Assembly: GCA_938048505.1 (NCBI GenBank)
Contig: CALIUX010000249.1
Coordinates: 1-18,918, forward strand
DNA from: an uncultured Pseudomonadales bacterium
GTDB taxonomy: Bacteria; Pseudomonadota; Gammaproteobacteria; Pseudomonadales; Cellvibrionaceae
Length of the DNA: 18,918 nt
Direction of reading: 5' to 3'
The notes beneath the pieces were generated by a model. It was not told where the DNA came from. It did not search any database and was given only the letters and a program-made list of their open reading frames with translations. The translations under genes were made by a program, and so were the position numbers. Shown here piece after piece: positions 13,974 to 18,918 of the stretch; position 1 is the first letter of the stretch, and each line of letters opens with the position of its first letter.

Positions 13974-14837
13974 TTATTGATTTGCTTTTGCCTTTTTAAA
14001 AAATGTTATGTCAAACGAAATGGGTGTTTCAAGCTGGGTAAGCTGTTTGATTGCATTTTGCTGTTCAGGTCGACAAGACCAGTAATAGGGCGTCATGGTG
14101 AGCAATGGATAAATATGTTCTGCTTTGACGGTGATGCTTTGACTGATGGCAATATGATTCGCTTTTTGTAATGCTGAATCTTCCCAGTGTGCAATGGGGT
14201 TTTGGTGAGGTTTAAATTGCGAATAAACTTTTTCTGCGAGCCCTTGCAGATGAGATGGACCTGGGCCAACAGCAATAAGGTGGCCGCCGGGTTTGAGTAT
14301 GCGAATGCACTCATCTAACGATAAGGGTGAAAAGATGCTAAGCGCAATATCAAATTGTTCATCTAGATAGGGGAGGTCATAGGCACTAGCGACCGCACTG
14401 GTTTTAAAAATCTTGCGTTTTGCGGCCATTCGAACGCCTTCTTTAGCGATGTCTAAGCCGTGCATAGCTGCTGGAATCATGGTCGCTGGAATATAGTGCA
14501 AAAGTTTAGCGGCGTAATACCCTTCTGCGCAGCCAATATCGAGCAGATTGAGAGGTGAGGTTGACGATACAGCCTGGATACCCAAAGCAATTTCTTCGAT
14601 TAAAAAGTCATAATAACCCGCTTCTAAAAACTGTCGGCGACACTGCATCATCCCTTTACTGTCACCAGGTTGCTTGCTGCGCTTATTCTGCGCGAGCAGC
14701 AAATTGATATAACCTTCTTTTGCTATATCAAAAGTATGTTGATTTTGACAGCTGTAGAAATTTGTATTCGGTTGAGTTGGCTTTTTTAGTGGGCTAAGAC
14801 ACGTTGGGCATTTGAGTGAAATAGTGTTTTCTGGCAT
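13974..14837 (-). CDS. rlmA: 23S rRNA (guanine-745-N1)-methyltransferase RlmA
   Basis: RlmA uses S-adenosylmethionine to methylate G745 of 23S rRNA. The 287-residue protein has the family's N-terminal zinc finger (Cys10, Cys13, Cys30, His34 in CPTC...CQNQH), directly followed by the signature FDIAKEGYINLLL and KQPGDSKGMMQCRRQFLEAGYYD (55-77). The methyltransferase domain begins with LLDIGCAEGYYAAKLL (98-113) and continues with HGLDIAKEGVRMAAKR, YDLPYLDEQFDIALSIFSPLSLDECIRILKPGGHLIAVGPGPSHL. A few relatives methylate G748 instead; by eye this one cannot be separated with certainty, and RlmA(I) is the gammaproteobacterial form. It follows bepA after 151 bp on the same strand and converges with thrH. 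Confidence 0.92.
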   Translation of the reverse strand: MPENTISLKCPTCLSPLKKPTQPNTNFYSCQNQHTFDIAKEGYINLLLAQNKRSKQPGDSKGMMQCRRQFLEAGYYDFLIEEIALGIQAVSSTSPLNLLDIGCAEGYYAAKLLHYIPATMIPAAMHGLDIAKEGVRMAAKRKIFKTSAVASAYDLPYLDEQFDIALSIFSPLSLDECIRILKPGGHLIAVGPGPSHLQGLAEKVYSQFKPHQNPIAHWEDSALQKANHIAISQSITVKAEHIYPLLTMTPYYWSCRPEQQNAIKQLTQLETPISFDITFFKKAKANQ

Positions 14838-14988
14838 AGGGATAGAGCGGCACTTTCAAATGAAAGCGCTAGGTTAAAGGAAAAGATAGAATTAACCAAT
14901 TGCGATAGAGTAATCAATGCCTCTGCTTTGCGGGATAAGGCTTTGATTCTTGGGTTGAGGTATAAAGGGTTATTATGTCGACTATCGG

Positions 14989-16539
14989 CTAAAGCCTTTC
15001 TTTTTTCACCTTTTTTACATAGGCCAGCCGTTGCTCTAATCGCGCCTTCTCTTGTTTGTTCGATGTATCGTTATTTTCTTTTTTGAGTAATCGCAGCGCG
15101 TTGCGAATCTGTATCTCTGCTTTTTCATAGTTACCCAGCAAAATAAAATATTCAGTGCGCGCTTTATGTACTTCAAAAATATGCCCAGCTAAACCGTGCA
15201 TTTCGGCTAATAAGTACCAAACATAGGCATTTTCGGGCTGGCGTTTAGCATGGGCTTTTAAAACGGATTCGCCTAATTCATAACGTGTAGCTTGCATCAA
15301 GACTTCGGCATAGCGAACATTCACAACATGATTATCAGGCGTGATGGCTAGCTCACGCTGAATGGTTTCAAGTGCTAGATCAAAACGTTCTTTTGCCGCG
15401 TAAATATCGGCCTTTGCTAAGCGAACGGGGAGCAAGTGACCATGACTCTTTTCTAATATTTTGTATTGTTCAAGTGCATCGTCGGTGCGGTTAGCTTGAA
15501 TCAGTGCTTGTAATAGACCATAGCGAGCGGCAAGCCGTGACAGTGTGATGCCACGTAGCTCATTGCTAAAGCGTTTTACAGCAAACTGTGCAGTGGATTC
15601 ATGCATCAAAATTGCGCGGGCCTTGAGAATTTGAAAGTTTTCATCAAAGTCGTAATGCTTAAGAGGGTAGTGCTGGCTACGGCTTTTTGCATCGCTAATA
15701 CGGCTTTCTGTCACAGGGTGTGTCAGCAAAAATTCTGGAAGATTAGTGCGGTAGCGGCTGGCTTTAAGAAGTTGTTCAAACATTTCTGGCATGGCATGAG
15801 GATTAAAGCCCGATGTGACCATCAGCTCTAACCCTACACGATCGGCTTCCCGCTCCATATCACGGCTAAAAGCTAGCGAGGCATTGACTGCTTGAGCTTG
15901 GGCTGCCGTAACGGCGGCGATACCGGCATCGCCATTGCCCGATGCCAAAATGAGAATGCTGCCGATCAAGCTGGCGACATTTAATGGCGCACGACTTCGT
16001 TGATGTGCTAATCGCCGTGCATAGTGGCGTTGGCTTAAGTGTGCAATTTCGTGGGCTAATATTGAGGCGAGCTGCTGGCCGGTCTGAGCAATCAGAAAAG
16101 TCCCGGTATTCATTCCAACAATGCCACCTGGTGCAGCAAATGCATTAAGGTGAGGGTCTTTGATGACTAAAACAGAGAGTGGATAGCTTGGGAGGCCACT
16201 ATGAAGAATCATCTTATCTAATGTTTTATCAAGATAATCTTCAAAATAGGGGTCTTGTGCTTGTGGTAAGTAGGCACGATATTGGCGTAATGCTTTTCGG
16301 CCCAAGGCATATTCTGCTGAGGGCGAAATGAGCCCCGCACTGGTTCCGCCTATGCTGGGTAGCTCGACTGCGTAACTTGAAGGTGCTAAACAGAGTAGGC
16401 TGCTGAGTAATAAACACAAAACTGATGCACGCCAGCCTGTTCGGCGCAAAAAGAGTGCTTGTAAAACGTCGGGTCGCGAAGAGTAGCCTTGTAAAAAATG
16501 GCTCCGCGAGAAAAGAACAGCTCTATTTAGGGTCGTCAT
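14989..16539 (-). CDS. bepA: M48 metalloprotease with TPR repeats, BepA-like
   Basis: BepA-type proteins are periplasmic zinc peptidases and chaperones that check the assembly of outer-membrane proteins such as LptD. The 516-residue sequence has a signal peptide with an unusually long n-region (hydrophobic core at about 39-52, cleavage near SSYA57). The M48 domain follows, with HEIAH (163-167) supplying two zinc-binding His and the catalytic Glu, a third ligand at Glu231 in RDMEREADRVGLELM, and NAFAAPGGIVGMNTG (132-146). From about 330 the rest is helical TPR repeats, ending in a Lys-rich tail. A start nearer the signal peptide is possible, but no later ATG exists and no good ribosome binding site marks another start. 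It is divergent from the tusA-like gene, as in the Pseudomonas order. Confidence 0.9.
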   Translation of the reverse strand: MTTLNRAVLFSRSHFLQGYSSRPDVLQALFLRRTGWRASVLCLLLSSLLCLAPSSYAVELPSIGGTSAGLISPSAEYALGRKALRQYRAYLPQAQDPYFEDYLDKTLDKMILHSGLPSYPLSVLVIKDPHLNAFAAPGGIVGMNTGTFLIAQTGQQLASILAHEIAHLSQRHYARRLAHQRSRAPLNVASLIGSILILASGNGDAGIAAVTAAQAQAVNASLAFSRDMEREADRVGLELMVTSGFNPHAMPEMFEQLLKASRYRTNLPEFLLTHPVTESRISDAKSRSQHYPLKHYDFDENFQILKARAILMHESTAQFAVKRFSNELRGITLSRLAARYGLLQALIQANRTDDALEQYKILEKSHGHLLPVRLAKADIYAAKERFDLALETIQRELAITPDNHVVNVRYAEVLMQATRYELGESVLKAHAKRQPENAYVWYLLAEMHGLAGHIFEVHKARTEYFILLGNYEKAEIQIRNALRLLKKENNDTSNKQEKARLEQRLAYVKKVKKERL

Positions 16540-16592
16540 GAACGCTTAATCCAGTCGTGCGATGCTGAAGACAAAGTAAGGGATGATCTCTT

Positions 16593-16620
16593 AGGTTAAA
16601 TATTTGATTATTCTTGTCAA
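16593..16620 (-). promoter_or_regulatory. Candidate bepA promoter
   Basis: On the minus strand a perfect TTGACA (16615-16620) is followed 16 bases later by TAACCT (16593-16598), which matches the -10 consensus only 3/6. The position, about 50 bases before the bepA start, is reasonable. Confidence 0.35.
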
Positions 16621-16731
16621 ATGCTTGAGTGATCTTACCGTACTTTGTAATCTGCGTATTTGTTTATTACTGCAAGGGTTATAGAGTTACAATGCAGGCA
16701 ATAATTCCCTTTGATAAGAGCTTAGGCATAT

Positions 16732-17070
16732 ATGGTCGCCAATGATAGTAAAACGTATAGCCGCACCCAAGGCAATACTCTACCCGGTAATACTGAAACG
16801 AGTCACGCCCAACAAGACGCCACAGCGTCGAGTGATGCTGTGAATCAGTTGGTCGATGCTCGAGGCTTGTCTTGCCCTATGCCTTTGCTGAAAGCAAAAT
16901 TAGCGTTAAATGGATGTGAAGTAGGGGAGCGCGTACGTATTTTGGCAACTGATCCCGGTTCGGTGAGGGATTTCCATGCTTTTGCTGAACTGTCTGTACA
17001 CAGTTTGCTGCAGTTTGCTGAGCATGACGGGGAGTATGACTACCTAATGGAAAAAGGTGAATTGTCATGA
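16732..17070 (+). CDS. TusA-family sulfur carrier with an N-terminal extension
   Basis: From about residue 38 this is a TusA/SirA fold: VDARGLSCPMPLLKAKLAL (41-59) with the persulfide-carrying Cys48 in CPxP, then ERVRILATDPGSVRDFHAF and the usual end. TusA proteins pass sulfur as a persulfide to partners. The relative in the same neighbourhood in Pseudomonas aeruginosa (PA1006) has been linked to molybdenum cofactor and nitrate respiration. The first 37 residues (Ser/Thr/Gln/Asn-rich) are extra compared with the usual 75-80-residue protein. The ATG has TTAGG five bases before it and I keep it; a GTG at 16840 would give a standard-length protein but lacks a ribosome binding site. The stop overlaps the next ATG (ATGA), so the PerM-like gene is translationally coupled. 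Confidence 0.85.
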   Translation: MVANDSKTYSRTQGNTLPGNTETSHAQQDATASSDAVNQLVDARGLSCPMPLLKAKLALNGCEVGERVRILATDPGSVRDFHAFAELSVHSLLQFAEHDGEYDYLMEKGELS

Positions 17071-18128
17071 TTAAAATTTTTCGTCGTTGGCTTGATCGCT
17101 ATTTTGCCGATGAAGAAGCGGTACTGATTGTTGTATTACTCATTGTAAGTGTGATTGTGCTGGTGAGCTTGGGTGCGGTGCTGGCGCCCATGATTGCTGC
17201 AATTATTATTGCTTTTCTGTTACAGGGTGTCGTTGCGAAGCTCACGCAGTGGCGGGTTGGCCATACAACGGCGGTTGTTTTTGCAACCTTGATGCTCGTT
17301 AGCTTCATTACGGTTATTTTATTGGTTTTGCTGCCAACCATCTGGTCTCAAGTACTGAATCTGGCGAGCGAAGCCCCTAAGATGCTGAAGCAAGTACAGC
17401 AGTTGTTGTTGGTCTTACCTGACCGTTATCCCGATTTAGTATCAAAAGATCAAATCGCGCAATTGACCAATCTTGCCAGCGCAGAGCTGGGCCAGCTTGC
17501 GCAACGTGTTTTAAGCTTTTCTTTAGCGCAATTACCTATTTTGGTCGGCATATTAATTTATTTGGTTCTTGTGCCTATTTTGGTTTTTTTCTTTCTGAAA
17601 GACGGGCAATCTATGGTGGCGTGGTTTGGGAATATGCTGCCTAACCGTCGCCCGCTGATGTACAAAATCTGGAAAGAAATGAATCAGCAGATTGCTAACT
17701 ATGTGCGCGGCAAGGTCATCGAAATTTTGATTGTAGGGTCAACAGCGCTTGTCACCTTTAGCATATTAGGCGTTAACTACGCCTTATTATTGGCGGTAGT
17801 GGTGGGACTGTCGGTTCTTATCCCCTATATCGGCGCAGCCGTTGCTACGGTTCCTGTTGCATTGATTGGCTTTTTCCAGTGGGGATGGAGCAGCGAATTC
17901 ATGTATTTAATGTTAGCCTATGGCGTTATTCAAGGGCTCGATGGTAACGTGCTGGTTCCACTTCTATTTTCTGAGGCGGTCAAAATGCATCCTGTTGCAA
18001 TTGTACTGGCTGTGCTCGTTTTTGGTGGGTTGTGGGGCTTTTGGGGCGTCTTTTTTGCTATCCCGCTTGCCACGCTCGTTAAAGCGATTCTTACGGCTTG
18101 GCCCACGGCTAAATCACAAGTTGAGTGA
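17067..18128 (+). CDS. perM: AI-2E family / PerM-like membrane protein
   Basis: The 353-residue polytopic inner-membrane protein begins with a short basic segment and two close hydrophobic helices (about 17-55) containing LGAVLAPMIAAIIIAFLLQGVV. It continues with a third helix, a soluble helical part (110-150), and then helices with VLVPILVFFFLKDG (166-179). The family-specific segment EMNQQIANYVRGKVIEILIVG is present, as is GLSVLIPYIGAAVATVPVALIG, and it closes with a final pair ending GGLWGFWGVFFAIPLATL. AI-2E proteins include TqsA (autoinducer-2 export) and Na+/H+ antiporters; PerM itself is a putative permease without a settled substrate. The overlap with the TusA-like gene matches the Pseudomonas PA1006-PA1007 pair, which supports the PerM label rather than autoinducer export. 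Confidence 0.88.
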   Translation: MIKIFRRWLDRYFADEEAVLIVVLLIVSVIVLVSLGAVLAPMIAAIIIAFLLQGVVAKLTQWRVGHTTAVVFATLMLVSFITVILLVLLPTIWSQVLNLASEAPKMLKQVQQLLLVLPDRYPDLVSKDQIAQLTNLASAELGQLAQRVLSFSLAQLPILVGILIYLVLVPILVFFFLKDGQSMVAWFGNMLPNRRPLMYKIWKEMNQQIANYVRGKVIEILIVGSTALVTFSILGVNYALLLAVVVGLSVLIPYIGAAVATVPVALIGFFQWGWSSEFMYLMLAYGVIQGLDGNVLVPLLFSEAVKMHPVAIVLAVLVFGGLWGFWGVFFAIPLATLVKAILTAWPTAKSQVE

Positions 18129-18138
18129 GTAAAAGCTG

Positions 18139-18191
18139 CAAGTAAGAATGCATCAGCTCGTACACAATAAAAGCTGATGCATTCTTACTTG
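18139..18191. repeat. 20-bp perfect inverted repeat (long hairpin) after perM
   Basis: CAAGTAAGAATGCATCAGCT (18139-18158) is followed after 13 bases by its exact reverse complement (18172-18191). The stem has moderate GC content and no T-run on either side, so it does not look like a standard intrinsic terminator even though it lies 11 bp after the perM stop. Confidence 0.9.
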
Positions 18192-18264
18192 AACTCGTTG
18201 GGACGCTATGTGTCCCACTTCATTAAATCACTGCGTAATCAATTTTAAAAAGTGAATAAACAGC

Positions 18265-18918
18265 ATGACTCTGCTTTCTGCATCGATTCGTTTTACGGCT
18301 AAAACTGTTTTTCTAGGTTTGACCTTGGTTGGCATAGGCCAGCCTGTTATGGCTCAAGGGGCTGGTAAACATGCGCTCGACCAGATGCCTGACAAAAAAG
18401 AGGCGTCAGCCAGTATAAATGAAACAGTATCTCCTGAGGCCGTGACGGTCGCCGCGTCTGAGGTGAAAGGACGTCTAGATAAAATAGAACCTACGGATCT
18501 AACTGACAAAGTCGCTGAGGAAAGTGCGGTAGGGAAAGCCATAGAGAAAGCGGTAACCCAAAAAGCCATGGCCCAGGAAGAGATAGACAAAGGTATTTCT
18601 GGTGCGCTAGGTGTACAGGAGCAAACGGATCATACTATCAAATCGCTTCAGCCTGAACGGAGTCCCAATGATGAGCGTGAAGTTGAATATTTTGTGTTAC
18701 CCAATAACCTCCCTGTCTTATTGATATCAGACCCAGATACTGAAAAAGCTTCAGCCGCATTAGATGTGAATGTGGGTTCGGGTGATGACCCGTTAGACAG
18801 AGCGGGCTTGGCGCATTTTTTGGAGCACATGCTGTTTTTGGGCACACAAAAGTACCCAGATGCTGAAGCGTATCAAGCCTATATTAAGCAGCATGGTGGT
18901 AGTCATAATGCCTATACC
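18265..18918 (+). CDS. M16 family (insulinase/pitrilysin-like) zinc peptidase, N-terminal part
   Basis: The frame is open to the window's end, giving 218 residues. A Sec signal peptide ends PVMA30. The M16 domain starts near residue 138 with REVEYFVLPNNLPVLLISD, followed by VNVGSGDDPLDRAGLAHFLEHMLFLGTQKYPDAEAYQ, where HFLEH (184-188) is the inverted zinc motif HxxEH, and HGGSHNAYT at the cut. The context resembles protease III (PtrA) more than the small MPP-like peptidases. Residues 31-137 are an extra, charged, mostly helical stretch with no family pattern (VKGRLDKIEPTDLTDKVAEE and similar), perhaps a spacer. The ribosome binding site is weak (AGTGAA). The protein would act in the periplasm. 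Confidence 0.88.
   Translation, partial: MTLLSASIRFTAKTVFLGLTLVGIGQPVMAQGAGKHALDQMPDKKEASASINETVSPEAVTVAASEVKGRLDKIEPTDLTDKVAEESAVGKAIEKAVTQKAMAQEEIDKGISGALGVQEQTDHTIKSLQPERSPNDEREVEYFVLPNNLPVLLISDPDTEKASAALDVNVGSGDDPLDRAGLAHFLEHMLFLGTQKYPDAEAYQAYIKQHGGSHNAYT

Noticed and set aside
14851..14868. CTTTCA-AA-TGAAAG inverted repeat upstream of rlmA
   Set aside because: Short 6-bp arms near the start codon with no promoter boxes around; could be chance, so it is not called as an operator.
17067..18128. TqsA autoinducer-2 exporter
   Set aside because: The AI-2E family is broad; the coupling with a TusA-like gene and the bepA neighbour match the PerM locus, so a quorum-sensing role is not supported.

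Overview
The window looks like chromosomal DNA of a marine-type gammaproteobacterium, moderately AT-rich. This is inferred from gene content. Separate hisI and hisE genes next to tatABC, a thrH-type homoserine phosphotransferase, and a bepA / TusA-like / perM block (the order I recall from Pseudomonas aeruginosa PA1005-PA1007) all point to the Pseudomonadales/Oceanospirillales/Cellvibrionales side of the class. No plasmid, phage or IS gene is visible, and codon use looks even throughout.

Layout. 1-1375: start of an MFS transporter, a GST-fold protein and a small periplasmic cytochrome c, all on the minus strand. 1740-4932: a minus-strand block reading hisI, hisE, tatA, tatB, tatC and then an FKBP-type lipoprotein PPIase; it joins two histidine biosynthesis steps to the Tat exporter. 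5029-5751: a YebC/TACO1-family protein of the YeeN type. 6108-8568: a two-gene envelope unit, a periplasmic substrate-binding protein fused to an OmpA-like domain followed by a VWA-domain lipoprotein. 8569-9573: about 1 kb without a convincing gene. 9574-9786: a cold-shock protein with a clear terminator. 10184-12459: a membrane-anchored FMN/Fe-S glutamate-synthase-like oxidoreductase followed by a DUF3806-type exported protein. 12460-13086: a repeat-rich intergenic region. 13087-13704: thrH on the plus strand. 13974-16539: rlmA and bepA on the minus strand. 16732-18128: a TusA-like sulfur carrier translationally coupled to an AI-2E/PerM-family membrane protein. 18265-18918: the start of an M16 (insulinase-like) peptidase cut by the window edge; it is easy to miss because it has no stop in the window.

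Most genes are housekeeping. Three things stand out. First, the SBP-OmpA fusion plus VWA lipoprotein, with no transporter beside it, is the best candidate for a poorly described envelope system. Second, TatB carries a long histidine/aspartate-rich tail that looks able to bind metal. Third, the window is scattered with degenerate short tandem repeats (13-20 bp periods), several starting at or overlapping the 3' ends of genes, as if slippage duplicates gene ends into spacers and C-terminal tails. Several hairpins and palindromic promoter elements are also recorded. All functional calls rest on reading motifs by eye; no search was run.
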